Below are positions 17,475-26,452 of a DNA stretch of 64,000 nucleotides, piece after piece (the stretch's first letter is position 1; every line of letters starts with the position of its first letter). Position numbers and translations under genes: made by a program. Origin of the DNA: Pseudomonas denitrificans (nom. rej.) (lineage in GTDB: Bacteria; Pseudomonadota; Gammaproteobacteria; Pseudomonadales; Pseudomonadaceae). The notes below the pieces were generated by a model. The model saw only the letters and a program-made list of their open reading frames with translations, was not told the DNA's origin and ran no database searches. The stretch is taken from positions 2,108,001 to 2,172,000 of the forward strand of contig NZ_CP043626.1 in NCBI RefSeq assembly GCF_008807415.1. The letters run 5' to 3'.

Positions 17475-19640
17475 ATGTCACCCATGCTGCTGTACCTGCG
17501 CGCCATCATCCATCCTGGCCGCGATACCCTGCTGTTCGCCCTGCGCACCGTGCTCGCGGGGCTGCTGACGCTGTACCTGGCGTTCCTGCTCGACCTCGAC
17601 CAGCCCAAGTGGGCGACCATGACCGTGGTGATCATCAGCACCCCGCTGGCCGGCATGACCCTGCAGAAAAGCTTCGCCCAGGTAATCGGCACCACCATCG
17701 GCGCCATGGTCGCCGTGGCCATCATGGCGCTGTTTCCCCAGGCGCCGCTGCCCTTCATCGTTACCCTGGCGCTGTGGCTGGCGCTCTGCACGGCCGGCGG
17801 CACCCTGATGCGCTTCACCTACTCCCACGCCTTCGTCCTCAGCGGCTTCACCGCGGTGATAGTCGCGCTGCTGGCCCAGCCGGCGCCCGAATCCACCTAC
17901 ACCCTGGCCATCACCCGCGTCACCGAAACCCTGCTGGGCGTTGCCTGCGTGACCCTGGTCAGCCTGTTCTTCGCCCGGCCGCAGAGTGTCGCGCGCGGTT
18001 ATTTCGCCAAGGTCGACCAGTTGATCCGCCTGATTGCCGTGCACGCCGCCGCGGTGATCCGCGGCGAGGAGCTGGAGGAAGACTTCCAGCAACGCCAGAA
18101 GCAACTGCTGGGCGAGATAGCCGCCCTGGAAATGCTGCGCCGCCACCTGTATTTCGACGCCCCGCGGCTGCGCGGCGCCGATGAACTGGTGCAGCAACTG
18201 GCCAACCAGCTGGTGCTGATGACCTCGCGCCTGGCCATCCTGCGGCGCCAGCGCAAGCTGATCGAAGCGCGCCTGAGCGGCCCGCTGCCCGAATCCGTGC
18301 GGCGCCTGCGCGAGGACGAACTGGCCTGCCTTGCCGAGCTGGCCGAGTTCGGCCGCGACCTGCCCGGCGCCACCCGCAAGCGCATCACTCAGCTGCGCCA
18401 GCGCTTCGACGCCGCCGCACGGCAGGCGGAGGAACTGGCCGACGGCCTGCCCACGTCACTGCGTTCACTGGCCTGGGCGCTGCGCTTCGAGCAGGCGCGG
18501 CTGATGCAGCAACTCGACGAGATGATCGAGCTGAGTGAGGCGATCCAGGAGGGCCGCCCCGGCAGCAGCTCCTACCCGCAGAGCCAGGCCCACGCCCTGC
18601 ACCTGGATTTCCACCTCGCCGCGATGAACGCCACCCGCGCGTTCGTCGCGCTGTGCTGCGCCGGCTGGATCTGGATCGAGACCGCCTGGGACGGCGCCCG
18701 CGCCGGGATGATCCTGATCGGCATCCTCTGCTCCCTGCTCGCCACCTTCCCGCGCCCGCTGATGGCGAGCCTGGCCTACATGCGCGGGCTGGCCATGGCG
18801 CTGGTGGCGGCGGCGCTGCTGCAGTTCCTGCTGCTGCCCAGCGTTGGCGACTTCGAGATGCTCGCGCTGTTCCTCACGCCGCTGCTGTACGTGATCGCAG
18901 TCGGGCTGGCCAACCCGCAGACAGCGGGGATCGGCATCGGTCTGGGCTTATCGACCTTCCTGCTGGTCGGCCCACAGAACCAGGGCGCGTGGATCAACAC
19001 CTCGCTGCAATGGTTCGAGTTCGCCGGCGGCTACGTCAGTGCCGGTGTGCTGGCGTTGCTGGTCTACGCCTGGGTGTTCCCCTTTGACGCCGATGCGCGT
19101 CTGCGCCGCCAGTCGCGCCGCACTCGCGCCGAGGTGCGCTCGGTACTGCTGTCCAAGCCCAGCGAAGCTCGCCGCTTCCTGTTCGAGAGCCGCATGGTGG
19201 ATCGCCTGGCGATCATGCTCGGGTTGTTGCCGGCGGCGCGCGACAACCAGTCCGGCGAGCGCTTCCAGTGCAGCCTGGCGAGCATGACCCTGGGTGTGGT
19301 GCTGCACCAGCTGCGCCGCGAGAGCCTGAACCCCAACGGCCTGCCGCAGGCGCTGCGCGAGCGCCTGTCACTGCTGCTGGATGAACTCGCCGCCTGCCTC
19401 GACCAGCCACCCGCCGCGCCGCTGCACCGGGTACTGCCGGCCATGCGCGAGCTGGGCAGCGAGCTGGACGAGCTGCAAAGCCACGGCAACTACCCCAGCG
19501 GCGACGCCATGCGCCCGGTGTTCGTCAGCGGCGTCGCGCTGCTGGTGGCCGCCGACCTGCTGGAACGCTTCCGCGACCTCTACGGCGAATCCGCCGACCT
19601 TCATGATGACCACGGGGAAGCCGCGCTGCATGCCCGTTGA
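17475..19640 (+). CDS. FUSC family inner-membrane exporter subunit (AaeB-like)
   Basis: A 721-residue membrane protein of the fusaric acid resistance / aromatic acid exporter family. Two clusters of hydrophobic helices (about residues 15–170 and 385–520) flank a long cytoplasmic part rich in charged helices. QPKWATMTVVIISTP is the recognisable N-terminal family block. It is the first gene of a three-gene operon with a small DUF1656 protein and an HlyD-type adaptor, the AaeB–AaeX–AaeA set. In E. coli this pump exports hydroxylated aromatic acids. A dedicated outer-membrane factor is not encoded nearby. Confidence 0.88.
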   Translation: MSPMLLYLRAIIHPGRDTLLFALRTVLAGLLTLYLAFLLDLDQPKWATMTVVIISTPLAGMTLQKSFAQVIGTTIGAMVAVAIMALFPQAPLPFIVTLALWLALCTAGGTLMRFTYSHAFVLSGFTAVIVALLAQPAPESTYTLAITRVTETLLGVACVTLVSLFFARPQSVARGYFAKVDQLIRLIAVHAAAVIRGEELEEDFQQRQKQLLGEIAALEMLRRHLYFDAPRLRGADELVQQLANQLVLMTSRLAILRRQRKLIEARLSGPLPESVRRLREDELACLAELAEFGRDLPGATRKRITQLRQRFDAAARQAEELADGLPTSLRSLAWALRFEQARLMQQLDEMIELSEAIQEGRPGSSSYPQSQAHALHLDFHLAAMNATRAFVALCCAGWIWIETAWDGARAGMILIGILCSLLATFPRPLMASLAYMRGLAMALVAAALLQFLLLPSVGDFEMLALFLTPLLYVIAVGLANPQTAGIGIGLGLSTFLLVGPQNQGAWINTSLQWFEFAGGYVSAGVLALLVYAWVFPFDADARLRRQSRRTRAEVRSVLLSKPSEARRFLFESRMVDRLAIMLGLLPAARDNQSGERFQCSLASMTLGVVLHQLRRESLNPNGLPQALRERLSLLLDELAACLDQPPAAPLHRVLPAMRELGSELDELQSHGNYPSGDAMRPVFVSGVALLVAADLLERFRDLYGESADLHDDHGEAALHAR

Positions 19641-19836
19641 TATCGAACTGGGCGGGGTCTACCTGCCGCCGCTGGCCCAGGCGCTGCTGCTGGCCCTGCC
19701 GATCTTCCTGCTGCTGGACTGGAGCCTGCGTCGCCTCGGCGTCCTGCGTCTGGTCTGGCACGAGGCGCTGTTCGAAGGCGCACTTTATGCCTGCATCGGC
19801 GCAGGCCTGATCCTGCTCATGGGAGCCCTGCACTGA
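19630..19836 (+). CDS. DUF1656 small membrane protein (AaeX-like)
   Basis: A 68-residue protein, MPVDIELGGVYLPP, overlapping the end of the FUSC gene by 11 bp. It has two hydrophobic segments (ALLLALPIFLLLDW and GALYACIGAGLILLMG), the usual layout of AaeX. The overlap and the adaptor starting on the next base show translational coupling. Its role in the pump is not established. Confidence 0.88.
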   Translation: MPVDIELGGVYLPPLAQALLLALPIFLLLDWSLRRLGVLRLVWHEALFEGALYACIGAGLILLMGALH

Positions 19837-20796
19837 ATGGCCAGCCTGCGCAAAGCCGTCCCGCCACTGATCACCCTGGCCGTGGTCGCGCTCGCCCTGA
19901 TCCTCGGTTACTTCGCCTGGACCTACTACACCCGCGCGCCCTGGACCCGCGACGCCCGCGTGCGCGCCGACGTGGTGACGCTCTCGGCGGACGTCACCGG
20001 GCGTATCGTCGAACTGCGGGTGAAGGACAACCAGCACGTCAAAAAGGGCGAGCTGCTGCTGACCATCGATCCGGCGCGCTACGAACTGGCGGTGCTGCAC
20101 GCCGACCGCGCGGTGGAAGTTGCCCGTGCCGCACTCGGCCAGTCCCAGGCGGCCATCACTGCCAACCAGGCGCTGTTGCAGCAGCGCCACAACGAGGAGG
20201 TCCGCCGCCGGGCGCTGAAGGCGCGCTCGGCGATCTCCAACGAGGAATGGGAGAAGGCGCAGACCGACGTCACCGTGGCCGAGGCCCAACTGCTGCGCGA
20301 ACAGGCCAACCTGGGCCTGGCGCAAGCCAATGTGGCGCTCTCCGAAGCCGCGCAGAAGCAGGCACGCCTGGACCTGGAGCGCACCCAGGTGATGGCGCCG
20401 GTGAACGGCTACGTGACCAACCTGCTGACCCGCGCCGGTGATTACGCCACGGCCGGCCATTCACTGGTGGCGCTGGTGGACAGCGACTCCTTCTACGTCG
20501 GCGGCTACTTCGAGGAAACCAAGCTGCCGCGTATCCGCGAGGGGGACCGGGTGGACGTGCAGCTGATGAGTGGCGAGCGCTTCGACGGCCGCATCGAGAG
20601 CATCGCCTTCGCCATCACCGACCGCGAGAACGCCCCCGGCGCGCGCCTGCTGGCCAACATCAACCCGAGCTATACCTGGGTGAAACTCGCCCAGCGCATC
20701 CCCGTGCGTATCGCCATCGCCCCCGACTACAAGGGCCGCGACCGCCTGCGCGCCGGCACCACCGCCACCGTCAGCGTGGTCGAAAGCGCTCGCTAG
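19837..20796 (+). CDS. HlyD/EmrA-type periplasmic adaptor (AaeA-like)
   Basis: A 319-residue membrane fusion protein. One N-terminal anchor (ITLAVVALALILGYFAW) is followed by the biotinyl-lipoyl half (DVVTLSADVTGRIVELRVKDNQ over two strands), an alpha hairpin rich in Ala/Gln/Glu (residues about 85–175), the second lipoyl half (RTQVMAPVNGYVTNLL) and beta-barrel sequence. ATG follows directly on the TGA of the small membrane gene, so translation is coupled. It should link the FUSC pump to an outer-membrane channel of the TolC type. Confidence 0.9.
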   Translation: MASLRKAVPPLITLAVVALALILGYFAWTYYTRAPWTRDARVRADVVTLSADVTGRIVELRVKDNQHVKKGELLLTIDPARYELAVLHADRAVEVARAALGQSQAAITANQALLQQRHNEEVRRRALKARSAISNEEWEKAQTDVTVAEAQLLREQANLGLAQANVALSEAAQKQARLDLERTQVMAPVNGYVTNLLTRAGDYATAGHSLVALVDSDSFYVGGYFEETKLPRIREGDRVDVQLMSGERFDGRIESIAFAITDRENAPGARLLANINPSYTWVKLAQRIPVRIAIAPDYKGRDRLRAGTTATVSVVESAR

Positions 20797-20933
20797 GCCC
20801 CTACCTTCCGATGGGCACGGGGAACTTTCATCACCGCCCCGTCATCAACCCATCGCGTGATTGTCACCCGCCCGGTGCAGCATGCCTTCAGCTTCCCGCA
20901 TCCCGCGCGGACGCCTGCGCACGAGGATGACCC

Positions 20934-21551
20934 TTGCCCCGCCTTCGCCTTCTGGCCGCTTCCCTGCTGACCTGCACCACTCTCGCCCTGGTGGCCTGGC
21001 GTTCGCTGCCCACGCCACTGGAAGACGTGCCGAGCAGCAGCCTGTTCGCGCACAACTGGGCCCGCGGCGGGGTCGTCCTGCTGGTGCGCCACATGGAGCG
21101 TTGCGACCGCTCCACCGCCGAATGCCTGGGCGCCGCCGACGGCATTACCGCCCGCGCCGCCGCCCTGGCCCGGAGCATGGGCGAGAGCATCACCCGCCTG
21201 GGCCTGACCGCCACCGACATCTACAGCAGCCCGGCCAACCGCACCATGCAGACCGCCGACCTGATGTTCGACCGCAACGTGGCGCGCCAGGACTGGCTCC
21301 TCACCTGCAAGGATGGCGACCTCGCCGAGCAGATCCGCCAGCACAAGGCCGCGCACCGCAACCTCGTGCTGGTCACTCACAGCGAATGCTTCGACCTCCT
21401 GCGCGAGAACCTCAAGGTGCGCGAGACCGACACCCCCGAGTACGGCAGCGCCCTGGTGCTGTTCGACGAGAGCGAACCCAGGCTGCGCATTGCCGGGGAA
21501 GTCGAGACCGATGAGTGGCTGAAGCTGGTGAACTCGCACAACCCGAGCTGA
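20934..21551 (+). CDS. Histidine phosphatase superfamily protein, membrane-anchored or exported
   Basis: A 205-residue protein starting at TTG 20934, six bases after GAGGA; an ATG at 20927 is out of frame. The N-terminus (LLAASLLTCTTLALVAW) is a signal peptide or anchor. The phosphatase signature RHMERC supplies the phospho-accepting His, and VLVTHSECFDLL supplies the second His. YSSPANRTMQTADLM is the usual third block. The family includes the heptose phosphatase Ais/PmrG of LPS, so an envelope phosphate is a possible substrate. Confidence 0.8.
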   Translation: MPRLRLLAASLLTCTTLALVAWRSLPTPLEDVPSSSLFAHNWARGGVVLLVRHMERCDRSTAECLGAADGITARAAALARSMGESITRLGLTATDIYSSPANRTMQTADLMFDRNVARQDWLLTCKDGDLAEQIRQHKAAHRNLVLVTHSECFDLLRENLKVRETDTPEYGSALVLFDESEPRLRIAGEVETDEWLKLVNSHNPS

Positions 21552-21612
21552 GGCCGCTGCCAGAAAGCGCTTTCTGTGCCATCTTCTTGCGATCGTTCCA
21601 AGGAGAGGCTCG

Positions 21613-23073
21613 ATGCCCGCCCTGCTCACTTCCCACCCGCTGTTCGCCGCCCCCGTCCTGTTGCTGATCGACCTGCTGCTCTGGCGGCTGGTCGGCCCGG
21701 CTCATCCGCACTGGCGGCTGGCCACGCGCATCCTGTGCTTCCTGCTGTTCAGCCTGCTGCTGTTCAACGCCGGGATGAACCCGCTGCGCGCCGCGCCCTG
21801 GCCGGATGATCTGCCCAGCCACATGGTCGCCACGGCCGTGCAGATCTTCTGGTGGCTGTTCGCCGCGCGCTGTCTGACGGTGGTGCTGGGCTTCCTGCTG
21901 GTGCAACGCATCGGCCACGGCGGGCGGTTGCTGCAGGACGTGGTCGGCGCACTGATCTTCCTGGTCGCCATCATCGCCGCCGCCGGCTACGTGCTGGAGC
22001 TGCCGGTGAAGGGCCTGCTGGCCACTTCCGGGGTGGTTGCCATCGTCCTCGGCCTGGCGCTGCAGAGCACCCTGAGCGACGTGTTCTCCGGCATCGTGCT
22101 GAACACCACCAAGCCGTACCAGCTGGACGACTGGATCTCCATCGACGGTATCGAGGGCAAGGTCACCGAGATCGACTGGCGCTCCACCTACCTGCAGACC
22201 TCGCAGGGCACGCTGGCCGTGGTGCCCAACTCCCTCGCCGCCAAGGCCAAGGTGCTCAACCTGAGCCGCCCGGCAAACCTCTATGGCGTCAGCGTGAGCC
22301 TGACGGTCAGCCCGCACATCCGCCCGCGCAAGGTCGTGGAGGCGCTGGAGCACGCGCTCGGCGGCTGTCGAGCGCTGCTGGCCACGCCTGCGCCAGCGGT
22401 AAGCGTGCGCAAGTCCGCGCCGGACGGTGTGGAATACGAAATGAGCGGCTTCGTCGCCGCCATGGGCGAGAAGCGCGAGGTGCGCAACCAGTTGTTCGAC
22501 CTCGCCTACCGCCACCTGCAGGCCGCGGGCATCAACCTGCTCGCCGAAGCCGATGCGCCGATGCGCGAGAGCGCCTCGCGGGCACGGGCGCTGCTGGTGC
22601 GTTCGGGGCTGTTCGATGCGCTGCGCGACGAGGAACGCGACGAACTGGCGAAACGCATGCAGCGCCGGCCCTTCAAGCGCGGTGAAGTGCTGCTGGCGCC
22701 GCGGGATGTCAGCGAGCGCCTGCTGATCATCGACTCCGGCGTGGTCAGCGTCACCCTGCCCCACGACAGCCAGACCATCGAGGCCGGGCGCATGGGGCCG
22801 GGCGAAGTGTTCGGCGAGGCCGGCGTGCTGACCGGTTCGGCCTGGCAGGCTGAGTTCACCGCGATCAGCGATGGCGCCGCCTACTACATCGACAAGGAAA
22901 CCCTCGCTCCCTGCATGGAGGCGCGCCAGGAGATCGCCGAGGCCATGGGCCGTCTGCTGGACTTCCGCCAGAAGGCCAGCGCCGCGCTATTGGTCGAGCA
23001 ACCCACGGTGGTGCAGCAGCGCGGGCTGATGGCCTGGCTCAAGCAGCACGCCGGACGCCGCTACAAGGCCTGA
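21613..23073 (+). CDS. MscS-type mechanosensitive channel fused to a cyclic-nucleotide-binding domain
   Basis: A 486-residue channel. Hydrophobic segments lie at about residues 11–28, 36–54, 75–97 and 108–130. The pore helix and MscS core follow (VVAIVLGLALQSTLSDVFSG, LDDWISIDG, GTLAVVPNS). Residues about 331–450 form a cNMP-binding fold (RGEVLLAPRD, GPGEVFGEAGVLTG). Bacterial cyclic-nucleotide-gated MscS relatives (bCNG) share this architecture. The phosphate-binding cassette has FGE at 400–402, but the usual Arg (Pro-Arg-x-Ala) is replaced in GSAWQAEF, so nucleotide binding is doubtful. ATG 21613 has AAGGAGAGG upstream. Confidence 0.9.
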   Translation: MPALLTSHPLFAAPVLLLIDLLLWRLVGPAHPHWRLATRILCFLLFSLLLFNAGMNPLRAAPWPDDLPSHMVATAVQIFWWLFAARCLTVVLGFLLVQRIGHGGRLLQDVVGALIFLVAIIAAAGYVLELPVKGLLATSGVVAIVLGLALQSTLSDVFSGIVLNTTKPYQLDDWISIDGIEGKVTEIDWRSTYLQTSQGTLAVVPNSLAAKAKVLNLSRPANLYGVSVSLTVSPHIRPRKVVEALEHALGGCRALLATPAPAVSVRKSAPDGVEYEMSGFVAAMGEKREVRNQLFDLAYRHLQAAGINLLAEADAPMRESASRARALLVRSGLFDALRDEERDELAKRMQRRPFKRGEVLLAPRDVSERLLIIDSGVVSVTLPHDSQTIEAGRMGPGEVFGEAGVLTGSAWQAEFTAISDGAAYYIDKETLAPCMEARQEIAEAMGRLLDFRQKASAALLVEQPTVVQQRGLMAWLKQHAGRRYKA

Positions 23074-23100
23074 CTCCATTGTGGATCAGGCGTTGCCGGG

Positions 23101-23454
23101 TCAGGCGCTGACTTCCTGCAGGCAATCCAGCGGCACCCAGCCGGCCTCGCCACCGGAGCGCACGCACCAGAGCCAACCGCCCAGCTCGCGGCCGCCTTCG
23201 AGGCGCTCGCCGACTTCGACGTCGAGCTCGCGGGCGGTGTAGTCCTCCATCGCCACCCCCGCGCCCGGCGCAGTCATGTTGAAGACCTGCGCCGGCACCC
23301 AGCCCTCGCGCTGGCCGGGCGTGGAGCAGAAGTACCAGTCTTCCCAGCCCTCGGCGCCTTCATAACGCTCACCGACGAACAGCGGTGCGCCCCTGGCGAA
23401 GGTGATGGGCGCGGGGTACTCGCTGCGATGACGTTGAATCACTTCGTAGTGCAT
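23101..23454 (-). CDS. Small protein with two SH3-like domains
   Basis: A 117-residue protein, MHYEVIQRHRSEYP. Two SH3 blocks are visible: GAPLFVGERYEGAEGWEDWYFCST..EGWVPAQVF at about residues 22–60 and DYTARELDVEVGERLEGG..GWLWCVRS..GWVPLDCLQ at about 71–112. Each ends with the GWVP motif typical of bacterial SH3 folds. It lacks a signal peptide. It is 39 bp downstream of the oxygenase gene on the same strand, so probably cotranscribed. Confidence 0.75.
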   Translation of the reverse strand: MHYEVIQRHRSEYPAPITFARGAPLFVGERYEGAEGWEDWYFCSTPGQREGWVPAQVFNMTAPGAGVAMEDYTARELDVEVGERLEGGRELGGWLWCVRSGGEAGWVPLDCLQEVSA

Positions 23455-23493
23455 GTCGATCTCCCGGTTCCCTGGACCGATCCATGCTACTCC

Positions 23494-24222
23494 TCACAGC
23501 GCATCGTGGAAGATCACCCCGAGGGTGAAGCGCTCGCCGGTATGCAGGCGACTGACGCCGTGGCGCAGATTGACCCGGTGATAGCCGCGCACGCCGTGAA
23601 CCGGGCGCTGGGCCACGGCGAACACCACCGCATCGCCCTGCTGCAAAGGCACCACGCTCGCCCGCGACTGCATGCGCGGGCGTTGCTCGGTGAGGACGAA
23701 TTCGCCGCCCGTGAACTCTTCGCCCGGCCGCGACAGCAGGATCGCCACCTGCAGCGGGAAGGCCCGTTCCCCGTAGAGGTCCTGGTGCAGGCAGTTGTAG
23801 TCGCCAGCACGGTAGCGCAGCAGCAAGGGGGTCGGCCGCCGCTGGCCGGCGGCGTGGCACTGGTCGAGGAAGCCGGCATGCTCCGGCGAGTACTGGATGC
23901 CGGTGCCCATGCGCTCCTGCCAGGTGTTGGCGATGGCCCGCAGCGGCGGATAGAAGGTTTGACGAAGCTCCTGCAGCAGGGTCGGCAAGGGATAGGCGAA
24001 GTAGCGGTATTCGCCGAGGCCGAAGTTGTGCCGGGCCATGACCACGCGGCTGCGAAATGGCGCCTCCTGGTCGTAGAGCGCGCGGAGCGTCTCGCACTGC
24101 CCCCTGTCCAGCAGGCCGGGGATCAGCGCGTGGCCGTCGGCGTCGAGTTGCTGGGTGAGTGCGGGCCAATCCAGGCCGGACAGGGTTCGGGAGAGGAGCA
24201 TCTTGGCGATCCGTGATGGCAA
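23494..24222 (-). CDS. 2OG-Fe(II) oxygenase family protein
   Basis: A 242-residue dioxygenase. The iron triad is visible as His146-x-Asp148 (CLHQDLYG) and His221 (RHGVSRL), with the 2-oxoglutarate-binding Arg231 in RFTLGVIFHD. LLLRYRAGDYN and FTGGEFVLTEQRPR are the flanking blocks of the family. Relatives act on proteins or nucleic acids in repair or modification, but nothing here indicates the substrate. An SH3-domain protein follows on the same strand. Confidence 0.85.
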   Translation of the reverse strand: MPSRIAKMLLSRTLSGLDWPALTQQLDADGHALIPGLLDRGQCETLRALYDQEAPFRSRVVMARHNFGLGEYRYFAYPLPTLLQELRQTFYPPLRAIANTWQERMGTGIQYSPEHAGFLDQCHAAGQRRPTPLLLRYRAGDYNCLHQDLYGERAFPLQVAILLSRPGEEFTGGEFVLTEQRPRMQSRASVVPLQQGDAVVFAVAQRPVHGVRGYHRVNLRHGVSRLHTGERFTLGVIFHDAL

Positions 24223-24282
24223 TGCCTCAGTCTAGGACCGCCCCTTTACCGCCCGCGCCCCAAGGCCGACTTTCAAACTTCC

Positions 24283-24502
24283 CTGTAGGAGCGCCCCATG
24301 GGCGCGATCGCGGGCATGGCCCGCTCCTACAGTGTTGGTATCCGCCGCGGTGGCATCGGCGGATAACCCGTTCCGGGTTATTCGCCCTACGGATACCAGG
24401 AAATCAGGTCAGTGGCCGGCCCTGTAGGGCGCATAACGCCTATGGCGTTATCCGCCGCCATGGCGGACAGCCTGCTCCGGGTTATTCGCCCTGCGGTGAC
24501 CG
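24283..24502. repeat. Cluster of REP-like palindromes
   Basis: The 345-bp gap between the oxygenase and the methyltransferase holds no gene. 24283–24332 is a 50-bp palindrome (CTGTAGGAGCG...CGCTCCTACAG). 24352–24502 contains three shorter units built from GGATAACCCGTTCCGGGTTATTCG and GCATAACGCCTATGGCGTTATCCG. Two REP families are thus mixed in one array. Confidence 0.8.
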
Positions 24503-24567
24503 GCCAATGAGGCCATCCGTCAGGCGTCGTTGTAGACTCGGACATCCACCCCGGACCGACTACCGCC

Positions 24568-25194
24568 ATGAGCACCGAAGACCCGATCCTGCGCGACATT
24601 TCCCGCGTCACCCTGCAGCACTACCAGGACAGCGCCCAGTCTTTCCGCGCGGGCACCTGGGACCACGACGTCACCCAGAACATTGCCGCGCTGCTGCGAC
24701 ATATCCAGGGCGAAGCACCTTTCGTGCTGCTCGATTTCGGTTGCGGTCCAGGCCGCGACCTGTGTGCTCTGAAAGGCATGGGGCATGCACCGGTCGGCCT
24801 CGACGGCTGCGCCGACTTCGTCGCCATGGCCCGCGAGGCCAGCGGTTGCGAGGTCTGGCAGCAGGACTTCCTGGTCCTAGACCTGCCTGCCGAGCGTTTC
24901 GATGGCATCTATGCCAACGCCAGCCTGTTCCACGTACCACGCAGCGAGCTGCCGCGCGTACTGCGCCAGTTGCATGGCGCGCTGAAGCCGGGCGGCGTGC
25001 TGTTCAGCTCCAACCCGCGCGGGGAGAACCAGGAAGGCTGGAATGGCGGGCGCTACGGCTCCTACCACGACCTGGAGAACTGGACGCGCCTGCTGGAGAA
25101 CGCCGGCTTCCGCGAGCTGGAACACTACTATCGTCCGGCAGGCCTGCCACGGGAGCAGCAACCCTGGCTGGCGAGCGTGTGGCGCAAGGTTTGA
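24568..25194 (+). CDS. Class I SAM-dependent methyltransferase
   Basis: A 208-residue Rossmann methyltransferase. Motif I is VLLDFGCGPGRDL (about residues 51–63), followed by GLDGCADFVAMA, the acidic motif FDGIYANASLFHVP and ALKPGGVLFSSNPRG. The acceptor is unknown. It starts at ATG 24568 just after the repeat cluster and is convergent with the following binding-protein gene. Confidence 0.82.
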   Translation: MSTEDPILRDISRVTLQHYQDSAQSFRAGTWDHDVTQNIAALLRHIQGEAPFVLLDFGCGPGRDLCALKGMGHAPVGLDGCADFVAMAREASGCEVWQQDFLVLDLPAERFDGIYANASLFHVPRSELPRVLRQLHGALKPGGVLFSSNPRGENQEGWNGGRYGSYHDLENWTRLLENAGFRELEHYYRPAGLPREQQPWLASVWRKV

Positions 25195-25290
25195 ATTGAC
25201 GCCAGCCCTGCCGGCGGGTCGCGGGCAGGGCCCGCCCCTGAGGGGGAACACGACTCCTCGCAGGGGCGAACCGCGCCAGCGATTCGATCA

Positions 25291-25310
25291 CGCGGGTGTT
25301 GCCACCCGCG
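25291..25310. repeat. 8-bp-stem hairpin between convergent genes
   Basis: CGCGGGTG–TTGC–CACCCGCG is a perfect inverted repeat 12 bp after the stop of the binding-protein gene on the minus strand. It has no T-run on either side. It may end both convergent transcripts or be a degenerate REP element. Confidence 0.5.
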
Positions 25311-25322
25311 TCAAACCGCCGA

Positions 25323-26351
25323 TCAGCCCTTCGCCGCCCAGGCGTTGAAGCGCTGCTCCAGGTCCTCGCCGTGGTCGACCCAGAACTCGAAGTTCACCGG
25401 CACGGCCTGTTCGAGGTTCGCCGGCGCGGTGTTCAGGCGCTCGATCAGTTTGGGATCGATCAGTTTGTTGGTCCCCAGGTTCACCGAGCCGTAGCCCAGC
25501 TTCACGGTGTGGATCTTCTGCTGTTCGGGCGAGAGCGAGAAGGCGATGAAGTCCTCGGCGGCCTTCTTGTTCGGGCTGCCCTTGGGGATCGCCCAGGAGT
25601 CGATGGCATACAGGCTGCCGTTCCACACCACCTTCATCGGCACGCCCTCCTCCTGCGCAGCGAAGGCGCGGCCGTTGTAGGCGGTGCTCATGACCACGTC
25701 GCCGCTGGCGAGGAACTGCATCGGCTGCGCGCCGGACTCCCACCACTGGATCGACGGCTTGATCTCATCGAGCTTCTTGAACGCGCGGTCCACGCCTTCC
25801 TTGGTGGACAGTACCTTGTACAGGTCTTCCTTCTTCACGCCATCGGCCAGCAGGGCGATCTCCAGGGTGTACTTGGCGCCCTTGCGCAGCGAGCGCTTGC
25901 CGGGGAATTTCTTCGTGTCCCAGAAATCCGTCCAGCCGGTCGGGCCGTTGGCAAGGCGTTTGCCGTCGTAGACCATGGCCATCGACCAGACCAGCAGGCC
26001 GGCGCCGCAGTCGGAGATGGTGCCGGGCACGTAGTCTTCGGCCCTGCCGAGGATCGCCGGGTCGAGTTGTTCGAACAGGCCTTCTTCGCAGCCGCGCAGC
26101 AGCTCCGGCCCTTCCACCTGGACGACGTCCCAGTTGACGCCGCCGGTGTCGACCATGGCCTTGATCTTGCCCATTTCGCCGTTGTACTCGCCGGCGATCA
26201 CCTTCATTCCTTCCTTCTTCTCGAAGGGTTTGTAGAAGGCTTCGGTCTGTACGTCCTTGCTGATGCCACCGAAGGAGATCACGGTCAGGTCAGCAGCCAT
26301 GGCGCCGGACGCCACGCCCATGAGCAGGGCTCCCAGAATCGGGTTTTTCAT
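25323..26351 (-). CDS. ABC transporter periplasmic substrate-binding protein, polyamine (PotD/PotF) type
   Basis: A 342-residue binding protein started at MKNPILGALLMG with a signal peptide ending in AMAA before DLTVISFGG. Blocks typical of the spermidine/putrescine group are present (FEKKEGMKVIAGEYNGEMGKI, DTGGVNWDVVQVEG, QWWESGAQPMQFLASGDVVM split along the chain). It resembles the binding protein that opens this window. No permease or ATPase gene is adjacent, so it must share a transporter encoded elsewhere. It lies about 100 bp downstream of a class II aldolase gene on the same strand and probably belongs to the same unit. Confidence 0.87.
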   Translation of the reverse strand: MKNPILGALLMGVASGAMAADLTVISFGGISKDVQTEAFYKPFEKKEGMKVIAGEYNGEMGKIKAMVDTGGVNWDVVQVEGPELLRGCEEGLFEQLDPAILGRAEDYVPGTISDCGAGLLVWSMAMVYDGKRLANGPTGWTDFWDTKKFPGKRSLRKGAKYTLEIALLADGVKKEDLYKVLSTKEGVDRAFKKLDEIKPSIQWWESGAQPMQFLASGDVVMSTAYNGRAFAAQEEGVPMKVVWNGSLYAIDSWAIPKGSPNKKAAEDFIAFSLSPEQQKIHTVKLGYGSVNLGTNKLIDPKLIERLNTAPANLEQAVPVNFEFWVDHGEDLEQRFNAWAAKG

Positions 26352-26452
26352 TTCCACCTCTTGGCTTTGTTGTTGGCAGATGGTGCAAGCACGCAGGCGC
26401 CCGGTCTCTGCGGACCGGGGCACGGTAACAGGGTCAGGTAGGCCTGTTTTTC

